DNA from: Niveibacterium sp. SC-1
GTDB lineage: Bacteria; Pseudomonadota; Gammaproteobacteria; Burkholderiales; Rhodocyclaceae
Length of the DNA stretch: 64,000 bases
Direction of reading: 5' to 3'
Assembly: GCF_038235435.1 (NCBI RefSeq)
Contig: NZ_CP151275.1
Span: 496,001 to 560,000 of the forward strand
Both the position numbers and the translations under genes were made by a program. The notes under the pieces were generated by a model. That model worked only from the letters and a program-made list of their open reading frames with translations. It searched no databases and was not told where the DNA came from. Shown piece after piece: positions 51,805-60,985 of the stretch. Numbering within the stretch: the stretch's first letter is position 1; each line of letters begins with the position of its first letter.

Positions 51805-53430
51805 TCAGAGCTTGAAGCGCGCCACGGCGCTGCGCAGTTCGGCCGCCATGTCTTCGAGCTGGGTGACGCTCGCGGCGCTCTGCGTGATCGTGGCGTTCGA
51901 GGCGCCCGCCATCTCGGCGATGCGTTCGATGTGGGTCGCCACGCTGTGGCCGGCCGAAGTCTGTTCCTGGTAGGTATCGGTGAGCTCGGCGACTTCGTGG
52001 CGGGTGCTCTCGGCGCTGTTGCGCAGGGCGTCGAGCGCCGGTTCGAGCTCGCGGATCTCGCGCACGCTCTTGTCCATGCGGTTGGACGCATTGCGCATGA
52101 AGCCGGCGACCTCCTCGGTCTCGCCGTGGATGGCGCCCAGCGCGGTCATGATCTCGCTGGTGGCGCCGCCGGTCTTCTCGGCGAGCTTGCGCACTTCGTC
52201 GGCCACGACCGCGAAGCCGCGGCCCTGTTCGCCGGCGCGGGCCGCCTCGATCGCCGCATTGAGCGCCAGCAGATTGGTCTGCTCGGCGATCTCCTTGATG
52301 ATGTTGGCGATGCCCTTGATGCGCGCAGAGTGCTCTTCCAGGCGACCGATGTTCTGCACGGCGGTGCTGACCGACTCGGCCACGCGCGAGACTTCGCCGC
52401 CGGCCTTTACCGCAAGCGCCGAACCCTGCTCGGACAGATGGTGGGCGGAGTCGGCCTCGGCACGCACGCGGCCGGCGCGCTCGGCGACCTGGTCGAGGCT
52501 CGCGGTCATTTCCTGCACGGCGGCGGCGATCGTTTCGGCCGCGTCGCTCTGGCGCGAGGAGCTTTCGCCGATTGCGTCGTAGGCGGTATGCAGGGCGTGG
52601 GTGGCGTCGAGGATGCGGCCGCTGGATTGGTCGATGCCGCCGATCATTTCACGCAGCTTGTTCTGCATCAGGTCCAGCGCGGCCAGCAGCTTGCCGGTCT
52701 CGTCGCGGCGGCGCACCTCGATCGGGCGGGAGAGGTCACCCGCAGCAATACGCTCGGCGGCCTTCACCGACTGGCTCAGCGGCACAGTGACGGAACGGAT
52801 GATCCAGTAGGACAGCACGGCCGCCACGACCAGGCCCACGGCGGCGAGCGCGAGAGTGAGCGTGCGGACCTTGCCGGCGGCGGCCTCGGCTTCCACGAAG
52901 GCGGCCTCGCCGGCCTTGACCTGCAGCTTGTCCAGCGTGGTCAGGGCGTCGAGCGCGGCCTCGAAGGCCGGGTTCATATTGGAGCGCGCCTCGGATACGG
53001 CACTCGCGCGATCGCCGTCGCGGAAGAAGGCGACGACCTTCTCCTGGCTCGTCAGCGACTCCTTCCAGGCGTTCTCGAAGGTCTGGATGTGCTTGGCGGC
53101 ATCCGGGTACTGCCGCAGCGTGGCGAAGGCCGGGTCGAGCAGTTTGCGGGCCTCGGCCTGCTGCTGCCCCATGGCGACCAGGTGCTCTTCGGCGACGTTG
53201 CGGTACTGCGCTTCCATCGCGAGGAAGATGCGCATGCGGCTGCGGTGCAGGGTGTCGAGACCGAGCCCGAGCTGCGACATCGGCAGCGTGTTGTGGTGAT
53301 AGGTCTGCGCCATGCGGGCCGTCGCGCTGCTCAGGCTGAACTGGGCGAGTGCGGCTGCGGCGAGGACCAGCAACAGGAGGAAAGACGAAAGCAGCGCCAG
53401 CCGCGCCGCGATGCGTAAGTTCTTGAACAT
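51805..53430 (-). CDS. Methyl-accepting chemotaxis protein (4HB sensor, HAMP, MA domain)
   Basis: 541 residues. Transmembrane helices at about 12-32 and 190-210 bound a four-helix-bundle periplasmic sensor. HAMP follows (about 210-265). The signalling hairpin tip is the fully conserved EQTNLLALNAAIEAARAGE-type block near residue 385. No C-terminal CheR-binding pentapeptide is seen (it ends ARFKL). No chemotaxis genes adjoin it. Start at 53430, where the anchor sequence begins. Confidence 0.95.
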   Translation of the reverse strand: MFKNLRIAARLALLSSFLLLLVLAAAALAQFSLSSATARMAQTYHHNTLPMSQLGLGLDTLHRSRMRIFLAMEAQYRNVAEEHLVAMGQQQAEARKLLDPAFATLRQYPDAAKHIQTFENAWKESLTSQEKVVAFFRDGDRASAVSEARSNMNPAFEAALDALTTLDKLQVKAGEAAFVEAEAAAGKVRTLTLALAAVGLVVAAVLSYWIIRSVTVPLSQSVKAAERIAAGDLSRPIEVRRRDETGKLLAALDLMQNKLREMIGGIDQSSGRILDATHALHTAYDAIGESSSRQSDAAETIAAAVQEMTASLDQVAERAGRVRAEADSAHHLSEQGSALAVKAGGEVSRVAESVSTAVQNIGRLEEHSARIKGIANIIKEIAEQTNLLALNAAIEAARAGEQGRGFAVVADEVRKLAEKTGGATSEIMTALGAIHGETEEVAGFMRNASNRMDKSVREIRELEPALDALRNSAESTRHEVAELTDTYQEQTSAGHSVATHIERIAEMAGASNATITQSAASVTQLEDMAAELRSAVARFKL

Positions 53431-53814
53431 GTGAGTCTCCGACGATCGGCCCTCTTTTGTCGGGGCTCGTTCTTTTTGTTCAGTGACTACGCGCAGCGCA
53501 GAGTGTGCATTGGACCGCCAGCCGATGGCGGTCAAACTTCGTTAAGGCTAAGGGTAGGCCGAGGACGCCCAGGTGCCTGTCTGTGCGGCACTCGCAAAAG
53601 GCGTCCCTACAAATAAAAGCGGGCCGCGAAACCCCCGCTTCGCGACCCGTGGAATGAGCGTCTCTCCACGCTCAATACTGTGTTGCGAGCTGTCCACTCG
53701 CCTCATGGATCTGTATCGGCGGCGGCGGGAAGAACTTTAGGACTATTTTCGGGCGCGCTTTCTTGTGCGCTGAAAGTCCACCGGGGCAAGGCTTTCAGGG
53801 CGTCACGCGTCCGC
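53431..53814. other. Intergenic region between the chemotaxis gene and ptsI
   Basis: 384 nt, both flanking genes leftward. It holds the ptsI terminator (53611-53648), a 7-bp hairpin TGAGCGT / ACGCTCA (53655-53661 / 53668-53674), and the promoter zone of the chemotaxis gene, where T-rich patches occur but no clear boxes. No gene. Confidence 0.5.
53611..53648 (-). terminator. Rho-independent terminator downstream of the pts genes
   Basis: On the minus strand, GGGTCGCGAA and TTCGCGGCCC (53639-53648 / 53621-53630; one G-T pair) enclose an 8-nt loop and are followed by GCTTTTATTT. An alternative 7-bp pairing AAGCGGG/CCCGCTT overlaps it. It lies about 165 bases after the ptsI stop. Confidence 0.7.
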
Positions 53815-55530
53815 TCAGAGCTTCTCGATCGCCTCGCGCAGGCGCGCGGGATCGTCCTGCTTCATCAGGCGGCCGACCTTGAGCGCCAGTTCGCCGGCGT
53901 CCGAACGCAGGATCTCGCGCTTGATCTCGAGGATATGGGCCGGGTGCATCGAAAACTCGCGCAGGCCCATGCCCAGCAGCAGGCGCGTGTTCTTGGGGTC
54001 GCCGGCCATTTCGCCACAGACCGCGACCGGGATCTCGGCACGCGCCGCGGCCTGGATGCTGCGATGGATCAGCATCAACACCGCCGGATGCCACGGGTCG
54101 TAGAGATGCGACACGGCTTCGTCCGTGCGGTCGATCGCCAGCGTGTACTGGATCAGGTCGTTGGTGCCGATGGAGAGGAACTGCAGGCGCCGCACGAAGT
54201 GGCTGATCGAGAGCGCCGCCGCGGGCACCTCGATCATGCCGCCCACGGGCACCTTGTCGTCGAACTTGACCTTCTCGGCGCGCAACTCGGCCTTGGCGCG
54301 CTCGATCGCGACCAGCGTCTGCTCGATCTCGGCTGCCGTCGTGAGCATCGGCACCAGGATGCGCAGGCGGCCGAACTGCGAGGCCCGCAGGAGCGCCCGC
54401 AGCTGGGTGTGGAACATGCGCGGCTCGGCCAGGCAGAAGCGGATCGCGCGCAGGCCCAGCGCCGGGTTCTGGTCGCTGCGCGGCTCGAAGCCTCGCAGGG
54501 CCTTGTCGGCGCCGATGTCCAGGGTGCGGATGGTGATTGGCCGGTTGGGCATGGCCTTGAGCACGCTGCGGTAGGCCTCGAACTGCTCCTCTTCGTCGGG
54601 CAGCTCGTCGCGTCCCATGAAGAGGAATTCGGTACGGAAGAGGCCGACGCCGTCGGCCTCGACATCCTTGGCGGCCTGGGTGTCGCGCGGCAGCTCGATG
54701 TTGGCTTCCAGCATTACCCGTTCGCCATCCAGCGACGCGGCCGGCGCGCTCTTGAGCCGCTTGAGCTTGCTGCGTTCGAGCTCCAGCGTGGCGCGGCGCA
54801 GCTGGTATTCCTCCAGCACCCGGTCGTCCGGCGCCACGATCAGCACGCCGCGGGTGCCGTCTATGATCAGCACGTCGTCGTCGTTCACCAGGTGGCGCAC
54901 GTTGTGCAGGCCGACCACGGCCGGGATGCCCAGGCTGCGCGCAACGATGGCGGTGTGCGAAGTCGCGCCGCCGCCGTCGGTGACGAAGCCGGCGATCTGC
55001 GAATCCTTGAAGTGGATGGTGTCCGAAGGCGAGAGGTCGTGGGCGACCACGATGCTGGGCAGGCCGTCGCGTTTCTTCGGCGGCGCGTAGCCGGGGTGGC
55101 CGAGCAGGGCCTTGACCAGGCGTTCCACTACCTGCACCACGTCGGCCTTGCGTTCGCGCAAGTAGGGGTCGTCGATCTGGTCGAACTGTTCTTCCAGCAC
55201 TTCCATCTGCTGCACCAGCGCCCATTCCGCGTTGCAGCGGCGTTCGCTGATGTGGCCCCGCGCGGCTTCGACCAGCAGCGGGTCCTGCAGCAGCATCTGC
55301 TGCAATTCGATGAAGGCGGCGACTTCCGCCTGCGCGCTGGGCGACTGGCGCAGGGTGTTCAGCTCGCCCTGGACGGTCGCCATGGCCTCATCGAGCCGCG
55401 CGAGTTCCTTGGGCACCGCGCGCGGCGCGACGACGTAGTGATGGACGTCCAGCAGGGCGTGCGAGATCAGATGGGCGGTGCCGATGGCAATCCCATGCGA
55501 TACGGGCAGGCCGTGCAGGGCGAAGGTCAT
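53815..55530 (-). CDS. ptsI: Phosphoenolpyruvate-protein phosphotransferase (enzyme I)
   Basis: 571 residues, full length. The phosphorylated His is H192 in GGGATSHTAIVAR. The PEP-binding part has GVGLFRTEFLFMGR, the LRILVPMLTT region and the Cys acid in AVCGEMAGD. It moves phosphate from PEP to HPr. It lies 4 bases after ptsH; no sugar-specific EIIB/EIIC gene is present, so this set is probably regulatory. Confidence 0.97.
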   Translation of the reverse strand: MTFALHGLPVSHGIAIGTAHLISHALLDVHHYVVAPRAVPKELARLDEAMATVQGELNTLRQSPSAQAEVAAFIELQQMLLQDPLLVEAARGHISERRCNAEWALVQQMEVLEEQFDQIDDPYLRERKADVVQVVERLVKALLGHPGYAPPKKRDGLPSIVVAHDLSPSDTIHFKDSQIAGFVTDGGGATSHTAIVARSLGIPAVVGLHNVRHLVNDDDVLIIDGTRGVLIVAPDDRVLEEYQLRRATLELERSKLKRLKSAPAASLDGERVMLEANIELPRDTQAAKDVEADGVGLFRTEFLFMGRDELPDEEEQFEAYRSVLKAMPNRPITIRTLDIGADKALRGFEPRSDQNPALGLRAIRFCLAEPRMFHTQLRALLRASQFGRLRILVPMLTTAAEIEQTLVAIERAKAELRAEKVKFDDKVPVGGMIEVPAAALSISHFVRRLQFLSIGTNDLIQYTLAIDRTDEAVSHLYDPWHPAVLMLIHRSIQAAARAEIPVAVCGEMAGDPKNTRLLLGMGLREFSMHPAHILEIKREILRSDAGELALKVGRLMKQDDPARLREAIEKL

Positions 55531-55534
55531 CGTG

Positions 55535-55804
55535 TCACTCGCTCTCGCCGAAGCGGTTGGCGATGAGGTCCAGCACCGCCTGCAGCGCGGTATCGGCGTC
55601 CTCGCCCTCGGTCTCGACGACCACGGCCGTGCCCTTGCCGGCGGCCAGCATCATGACGCCCATGATGCTCTTGGCGTTGACGCGCTTGCCGTTGCGCTCG
55701 AGCCAGACCTCGGCCGTGAACTGGCTGGCGGTCTGGGTGAGCTTGGCCGAAGCGCGCGCGTGAAGTCCGAGTTTGTTGACGATCTGGGCTTCAGTTCTTG
55801 GCAT
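55535..55804 (-). CDS. ptsH: Phosphocarrier protein HPr
   Basis: 89 residues. H15 in KLGLHARASAKL is the phosphocarrier site and S46 in VNAKSIMGVMML the regulatory serine position. It accepts phosphate from enzyme I and passes it to the EIIA-Man protein encoded just upstream. Its start overlaps the EIIA gene by 14 bases. Confidence 0.96.
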   Translation of the reverse strand: MPRTEAQIVNKLGLHARASAKLTQTASQFTAEVWLERNGKRVNAKSIMGVMMLAAGKGTAVVVETEGEDADTALQAVLDLIANRFGESE

Positions 55805-56198
55805 CGCGATCCACCTTCATGTGCATGACGCCGTCGCAACCCCCGGCGATGGCCCGGGTCACGACGGTCTGGATATCGTTGCGTTCGCGGTAGGTGAGTA
55901 TCCGCAGGAGCATTGGCAGGTTGGCGCCGGATATGCCTTCCACGACACCGGGCCGCAGAAGCTTGAGGGCGATGTTGCTGGGCGTGGCGCCGAAGATGTC
56001 GGTCATCACGATCACGCCTTCGCCGCTATCGACGGTGGCGAGCAGGGCGCGCGCGGTCGGCAGCACGTCGAGCGGGTCATCCGCCGCGGACACGCCCAAC
56101 TGCGCCAGCTGCTGCGGGCGCCGGTTGAGGACATGACATGCGCATTGAATGAGCGATTCGCCCAGAGTGCCGTGCGTCACCAGGAATAGTCCGATCAA
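55791..56198 (-). CDS. PTS EIIA component, mannose family (ManX-like)
   Basis: 135 residues. The phosphorylated His is H9 in FLVTHGTLGESL; VIVMTDIFGATPSNIAL is the family's second signature. With HPr and enzyme I it forms a short phosphorelay found in many betaproteobacteria, often controlling storage polymer or stress responses rather than importing sugar (family knowledge). First gene of the EIIA-ptsH-ptsI operon. Confidence 0.93.
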   Translation of the reverse strand: MIGLFLVTHGTLGESLIQCACHVLNRRPQQLAQLGVSAADDPLDVLPTARALLATVDSGEGVIVMTDIFGATPSNIALKLLRPGVVEGISGANLPMLLRILTYRERNDIQTVVTRAIAGGCDGVMHMKVDRDAKN

Positions 56199-56352
56199 GA
56201 AGCGATCCTCCGCGCGCGAGTGCGCTCGCGCTCACCAGCAGGGATTCTAACTCGCCGGAGAGCGGCGCCAAGCGCGCCACCGCCAGGACCCGCGCCGGGC
56301 TTGACCGGTGGCAAGTGTGGCCGGGCAGCCGGTGCGGATGCTGCGGCGCAGC

Positions 56353-57294
56353 TCAGGCGCGGTCGCGCTCCAGCGCGAGGATCACCTTCTCGGCCGCGTT
56401 GCAGTCGGACTCGCGGGCGATCTCCACCATGCAGGTGGGGCTGGTGACGTTGATCTCGGTGAGGTAGTCGCCGATGACGTCGATGCCCACGATCAAGAGG
56501 CCGCGTTCCCACAGCACTGGTGCCAGGGTCTCGGCGATCTCGCGGTCGCGTGCGCTGATCGGGCGCACCTCGCCGCGGCCGCCGGCGGCCAGGTTGCCGC
56601 GCGTCTCGCCTGCCTTGGGAATGCGTGCGAGACAGTAGGGCATGACTTCGCCCGCGATGATCAGGATGCGCTTGTCGCCTTCGCTGATCGCCGGGATGTA
56701 GCGCTGCGCCATCACCGTGTTCTGGCCGCTGTGCGTGAGCGTCTCGATGATCGCGTTGCGGTTCGGATCTTCGCGGCGCACGCGGAAGATGCCGATGCCA
56801 CCCATGCCGTCGAGCGGCTTGAGGATGGTGTCGCCCAGCTCGTCGATGAAGGCGTCCAGATCCTCCGCGGCGCGCGTGACCAGCGTGGGCACGGTGAGCT
56901 GCGGGAATTCGGCGATCGAGAGCTTTTCCGAATGGTCGCGGATCGCGCGCGGGTTGTTCCAGATCCGCGCCCCGGCGGCCTGGGCGCGTTCCAGCATCCA
57001 GGTGGCTGCGACGTACTCGAAGTCGAAGGGCGGATCCTGGCGCATCAGCACCGCGTCGAATTCGCTGAGCGCGAGGTCATGCTCGCCCTCGACGCGGTAC
57101 CAGGCGCGGTCGTCGGTTGAAACCGCGAGCGCGACAGCACGCGCCCGCACCGCGCCGTCGCGTACCCGCAGCGCGCTGCGCTGGATCGCGAACACGGCGT
57201 GGCCGCGCGCCGTGGCGGCACGCATCATTGCAACGCTGGAGTCTTTGTAGGGCTTGAGCTTTTCGAGGGGATCGACGATGAACGCGATTTTCAT
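56353..57294 (-). CDS. gshB: Glutathione synthetase
   Basis: 313 residues. ATP-grasp enzyme: IVDPLEKLKPYKDSSVAMMR at the start, RQDPPFD, GDTILKPLDGMGGIGIFR (ATP loop), GGRGEVRPIS and the NVTSPT end near residue 285. It joins gamma-glutamylcysteine and glycine. It overlaps the gshA stop by ATGA, so the two pathway steps are co-translated. Confidence 0.97.
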   Translation of the reverse strand: MKIAFIVDPLEKLKPYKDSSVAMMRAATARGHAVFAIQRSALRVRDGAVRARAVALAVSTDDRAWYRVEGEHDLALSEFDAVLMRQDPPFDFEYVAATWMLERAQAAGARIWNNPRAIRDHSEKLSIAEFPQLTVPTLVTRAAEDLDAFIDELGDTILKPLDGMGGIGIFRVRREDPNRNAIIETLTHSGQNTVMAQRYIPAISEGDKRILIIAGEVMPYCLARIPKAGETRGNLAAGGRGEVRPISARDREIAETLAPVLWERGLLIVGIDVIGDYLTEINVTSPTCMVEIARESDCNAAEKVILALERDRA

Positions 57295-58607
57295 GCGGCG
57301 GCGGCCTCGGCGAGTGCGCTGAGTTCGCTCGTCACGGGCGCCGTTTGTTCGAGTTCCAGCGCGGCCGCCAGCAGCGCGAGGCGCGCCACCACGCCGTAGG
57401 CGTAGAAGCGGTTGGCCGGCGCGTCGGGCGCATCGGAACAGTCCGGCATGTTGCAGCCGGTCTCGAAGGCCAGCGGCTCGAAGTGCATGCCCGGCGCGTT
57501 GAGGTTCTCGTCCACGCCGCGCTCGTTGTTCACCCGGTAGAAGCCGCCCACGACGTAGTGGTCCAGCATGTACACCACCGGCTCGGCGACGCCGCCACCG
57601 ACGGTCTCGCGGGTGTGCACGCCTTCCTGGATGATGACCTCGCTGACCTGCAGGCCTTCCTTGATCACCGACATCTTGTTGCGCTGGCGGCGGTTCAGGC
57701 CGACCACTTCGGAGGCGTCGCGCACGGTCATCACGCCCATGCCGTAGGTGCCGGCATCGGCCTTGACGATCACGAAGGGCGCCTCTTCCACGCCGTACTC
57801 GGCGTACTTGGCGCGGATGCGGCCGAGTAGCTGGTCGACTTCTTCGGCCAGCGCTTCTTCGCCGACGCGCTCATGGAAGTTGATCTTGCTCGCACGACCG
57901 AAGTAGGGATTCACCAGCCAGGGATCGATACCCAGCATGGAGGCAAAGCGTTCGGCGATGTTGTCGTAGGCGCGGAAGTGCAGGGACTTGCGGCGCGTGG
58001 TCCAGCCCGCGTGCAGCGGCGGGATCACCCACTGGTCGTCGAGGCCCTTGAGCACTTCGGGCACACCCGCGGACAGGTCGTTGTTGAGCAGGATCGCGCA
58101 GGGATCGAAATCCGCCAGGCCCAGGCGATCGCCCTTGCGCACCAGCGGTTCGAGCAGCAGCGTCTGGCCGTCGGGCAGCGCCAGCGGCGTGGGCTCGGTG
58201 ATTTCGGGCAGCAGGCTGCCGATGCGCACCTTCAGGCCGGTGTGGCCGAGGATGGTGGCGAGCCGCGCCACGTTCATCAGGTAGAACTGGTTGCGCGTGT
58301 GATTCTCGGGAATCAGCAGCAGCTGGCTCGCGTCCGGACAGAGGCGCTCGACGGCGGCCTGCGCGGCGTGCACGCAGAGCGGCATGAAGCTCGGGTGCAG
58401 GTTGTTGAAGCCGCCGGGGAAGAGATTCATGTCCACCGGCGCGAGCTTGAAGCCGCTGTTGCGCAGGTCCACCGAGCCGTAGAAGGGCGGCGTGTGGTCC
58501 AGCCATTGGGTGCGCAGCCATTGTTCGATGGCGGCAGCGTTGTCGAGGAACTTGCGTTCCAGTTCCAGCAGCGGCCCGGTGAGGGCAGTGGTCAGATGCG
58601 GGACCAT
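57291..58607 (-). CDS. gshA: Glutamate-cysteine ligase, proteobacterial type
   Basis: 438 residues, of the TIGR02049 type that differs from E. coli GshA. Blocks such as VDLRNSGFKLAPVDMNLFPG, NHTRNQFYLMNV, FVIVKADAGTYGMGVMTVRD and HYVVGGFYRVN are conserved in this group. First and rate-limiting step of glutathione synthesis. First gene of the leftward gshA-gshB pair. This type is common in betaproteobacteria and helps place the organism. Confidence 0.95.
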   Translation of the reverse strand: MVPHLTTALTGPLLELERKFLDNAAAIEQWLRTQWLDHTPPFYGSVDLRNSGFKLAPVDMNLFPGGFNNLHPSFMPLCVHAAQAAVERLCPDASQLLLIPENHTRNQFYLMNVARLATILGHTGLKVRIGSLLPEITEPTPLALPDGQTLLLEPLVRKGDRLGLADFDPCAILLNNDLSAGVPEVLKGLDDQWVIPPLHAGWTTRRKSLHFRAYDNIAERFASMLGIDPWLVNPYFGRASKINFHERVGEEALAEEVDQLLGRIRAKYAEYGVEEAPFVIVKADAGTYGMGVMTVRDASEVVGLNRRQRNKMSVIKEGLQVSEVIIQEGVHTRETVGGGVAEPVVYMLDHYVVGGFYRVNNERGVDENLNAPGMHFEPLAFETGCNMPDCSDAPDAPANRFYAYGVVARLALLAAALELEQTAPVTSELSALAEAAAA

Positions 58608-58721
58608 GGCACGTCTCCACGTTGGGTGGTCCAGGATGGCAGCGGCCGTTCGCCACCGCAGAGCCTGTAAATGGTACTCCTTACTCCGCGACCACCCGGT
58701 GACAGGCAGGTCCCTGATGGA

Positions 58722-59939
58722 TCAGGGGGTTTTCGCGAAGGCAGCGAAGGCTTCGGGCAGTACGGCCTGTTCGAGCGAACGCTGGCCGAAGATGAAGCGG
58801 CCGTCGCAGACAAAGCCCTGCGCGGCCCAGTCGACCCCGTTGAGCAGGGCGCACAGGCGCGAAAGCTCATACGTGGGGTCGAGCGGGAAAAGCGCAAGTA
58901 CTGCGCCGTCGAAACGCGTGCAGGGATGCAGGAAAAACGGTGCCTGCCGGCGCGTCTTGTGGTTCACATAGATGCGCGGCGCGTCCGTCTCCGGGAAGCC
59001 GCGGCCCCAGTGCCACCAGTTGCGTTCGTCGAAGTTGCGGATGCGTCGCGCCAGCAGGCGCTCCTTGTGCTGCAGCAGGGTCGGGTGCGGGCCGCCGTCC
59101 TGCCAGAGGAGGCGACGCGTGCGGCCGCTGGTCGCAGTGTGCGAGCAGACGAAATCCAGCGCCTCGGGCGCCTCGGAGGTGAAGGCCTTGTCCAGGCCGG
59201 ACACGGCGCCTACGCGGACGTTGAACACCTGTGCCAGCGGTACCGCATGGCTGTCCTGCGGAAAGGCGAGATGACCGGCCAGCTCATGGAAATAGCGCGT
59301 CTCCCAGTCCTCACGGGCGGCGGCGGCGAGCGCGGCCTCGAGGCTGGGATGGCGGGCCGCGTCGATGAAGGCGGTGCGACGGCTGAAGTCGCCCTTCTCG
59401 AAGCGCCAGATCAGGCAGTTGGGTACCGCGGACTCAAAGCTGCGCTTGTCGCCCAGTTCGATCGCATGGGTGATGGTACCCAGGGCGAAGAGCCGGCGAT
59501 TGAGCGCGCAGGCGCTGGTGGCCTTGAGGAAGTCGCGCGGGGTGATGAAGATCAGCTCGCCGCCCTCGGCCAGAAGATCGAGGCAGCGGTGGATGAAGAA
59601 GAGGTAGAGGTTGCTGCGGCGATCGAAATCCTGTCGCGGCAGGCGCTCACGGGTCTGCGGCGCGATGTCCTGGAAGCGGACATAGGGCGGATTGCCGATG
59701 ATCGTGTCGAAGCGACTCTCGCCTTCCCACGCGAAGAAGTCGCCGACCCAGGCGCCCTGGGGCGCGAAACGCGGGTCCAGTTCGATCCCGGTGGCGCCGG
59801 GCAGGCGGTGGAGGAAGGCGCCGTCGCCGCACGAGGGTTCGAGCACCGAGCCCCGGCGTTGACGCAGGCGCAGCATCGCTTCCACCACCATCGGTGGAGT
59901 GAAGACCTGGCCGAACTGGGCGACATCACGCGCATTCAT
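58722..59939 (-). CDS. Orphan adenine-specific DNA methyltransferase (Eco57I/N6_N4 type)
   Basis: 405 residues. The AdoMet motif is VLEPSCGDGAFL (34-40 core) and the catalytic motif is NPPY (83-86), the gamma-class order of N6-adenine methylases. The C-terminal half (about 240-405) would hold target recognition, with NWWHWGRGFPETD and YVNHKTRR. There is no nuclease domain, nor any restriction or specificity gene beside it, so it is either a regulatory orphan methylase or a protein/RNA methylase of the same fold. The start at 59939 is the ATG before FTPPMVVEAML. Divergent from yqgE. Confidence 0.8.
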   Translation of the reverse strand: MNARDVAQFGQVFTPPMVVEAMLRLRQRRGSVLEPSCGDGAFLHRLPGATGIELDPRFAPQGAWVGDFFAWEGESRFDTIIGNPPYVRFQDIAPQTRERLPRQDFDRRSNLYLFFIHRCLDLLAEGGELIFITPRDFLKATSACALNRRLFALGTITHAIELGDKRSFESAVPNCLIWRFEKGDFSRRTAFIDAARHPSLEAALAAAAREDWETRYFHELAGHLAFPQDSHAVPLAQVFNVRVGAVSGLDKAFTSEAPEALDFVCSHTATSGRTRRLLWQDGGPHPTLLQHKERLLARRIRNFDERNWWHWGRGFPETDAPRIYVNHKTRRQAPFFLHPCTRFDGAVLALFPLDPTYELSRLCALLNGVDWAAQGFVCDGRFIFGQRSLEQAVLPEAFAAFAKTP

Positions 59940-59987
59940 CGCGGCCGAGTCTAACCCAGGCGCGGGGCGCAGGCCTTGGCATGGCCT

Positions 59988-59995
59988 GCTAGAAT
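59988..59995 (+). promoter_or_regulatory. Extended -10 promoter before yqgE
   Basis: TGCTAGAAT includes the TGn extension and TAGAAT (59990-59995; 5 of 6 to TATAAT). No -35 at proper spacing. The predicted start, about 7 bases on, falls at or next to the GTG at 60003, so yqgE may be leaderless. Confidence 0.5.
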
Positions 59996-60002
59996 CGCCC
60001 AC

Positions 60003-60563
60003 GTGAACGCCAGCAACCTCACCAATCATTTCCTGATCGCCATGCCCGCCATGGACGACCCCAACTTTGCCCGGACGCTGACCTACATCGCCGAGCACAA
60101 CGAGGAAGGGGCGCTCGGTGTGATCATCAACCGGCCGATCGAGATGGATCTGGCCGAGCTCTTCGAGCGGGTGGATATCGAGTTGGGTCAGGCCGAGTTC
60201 GGCCGTCGTCCGGTCTTCTACGGCGGCCCGGTCCAGACCGATCGCGGCTTCGTGCTCCACCGTCCCGCCGGCGAATGGCACTCCTCGCTCAAGGTGAACG
60301 ACGAGATCGCGCTCACCAGTTCCAAGGACATCCTGCATTCGCTCTCGAACAGCGGCGAGCCGGGTGACGTGCTGATCACCCTGGGTTACGCCGGCTGGTC
60401 CGCCGGCCAGCTGGAAGAAGAGCTCGCGCAGAACGCCTGGCTCACCGTGGCCGCGGACTCGCGCATCATCTTCGATCTGCCGCCGGATGAACGCTTCGAT
60501 GCGGCCATCCGTCTGCTGGGCATCGACTTCACCAATCTCTCGGACGTCGCCGGTCACGCCTGA
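60003..60563 (+). CDS. yqgE: YqgE/AlgH family protein
   Basis: 186 residues. [45 protein letters not shown] and [14 protein letters not shown] are the conserved blocks of DUF179. Function is not settled (AlgH affects alginate regulation in Pseudomonas). The GTG at 60003 gives the family N-terminus; an in-frame ATG at 59976 would read through the promoter. It ends in TGATG, sharing a base with the ruvX start. Confidence 0.94.
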   Translation: MNASNLTNHFLIAMPAMDDPNFARTLTYIAEHNEEGALGVIINRPIEMDLAELFERVDIELGQAEFGRRPVFYGGPVQTDRGFVLHRPAGEWHSSLKVNDEIALTSSKDILHSLSNSGEPGDVLITLGYAGWSAGQLEEELAQNAWLTVAADSRIIFDLPPDERFDAAIRLLGIDFTNLSDVAGHA

Positions 60564-60985
60564 TGGGCACGGTGATCGGCTTCGATTTCGGCCTCGCCCG
60601 TATCGGCGTTGCCGTGGGCGAGACCGAGACCGGTATGGCGCAGGCGCTTTCCGTGATTGCCGGGGAAGCGAACGAAGTCCGTTTCAATGCGATTGCCGCC
60701 CTGATCAAGGAATGGCAGCCGGAACGCCTGGTCGTCGGCCTGCCCACGCACACCGACGGCACCGAACACGAGATGACGGCCCGTTGCCGCCGCTTCGCCA
60801 ACCAGCTCAACGGCCGCTTCGGCCTGCCTGCAGACCTGGTGGACGAGCGCTTGTCCTCGATGGAAGCCGAGACCCTGCTCGCCGAGGCCGGACACGGCTG
60901 GAAGAAGCGCAAGCAGCACCTGGACGCCGTCGCCGCCCAACGCATCCTGCAAACCTGGCTGGACTCCCGACATGCTAATTCCTGA
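60563..60985 (+). CDS. ruvX: Holliday-junction resolvase-like protein RuvX/YqgF
   Basis: 140 residues. RNase H-like fold: [14 protein letters not shown] holds the first catalytic Asp, [11 protein letters not shown] and [11 protein letters not shown] the next acidic residues, and [11 protein letters not shown] the last. Conserved enzyme for 16S rRNA 5' maturation (YqgF) or junction processing. The ATG overlaps the yqgE stop; it overlaps pyrR by 14 bases. Confidence 0.95.
   Translation: MGTVIGFDFGLARIGVAVGETETGMAQALSVIAGEANEVRFNAIAALIKEWQPERLVVGLPTHTDGTEHEMTARCRRFANQLNGRFGLPADLVDERLSSMEAETLLAEAGHGWKKRKQHLDAVAAQRILQTWLDSRHANS

Noticed and set aside
53441..53475. GCCGATCG sequence like a sigma-28 -10 box before the chemotaxis gene
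   Set aside because: Only 6 of 8 match and no TAAA-type -35 at the required spacing.
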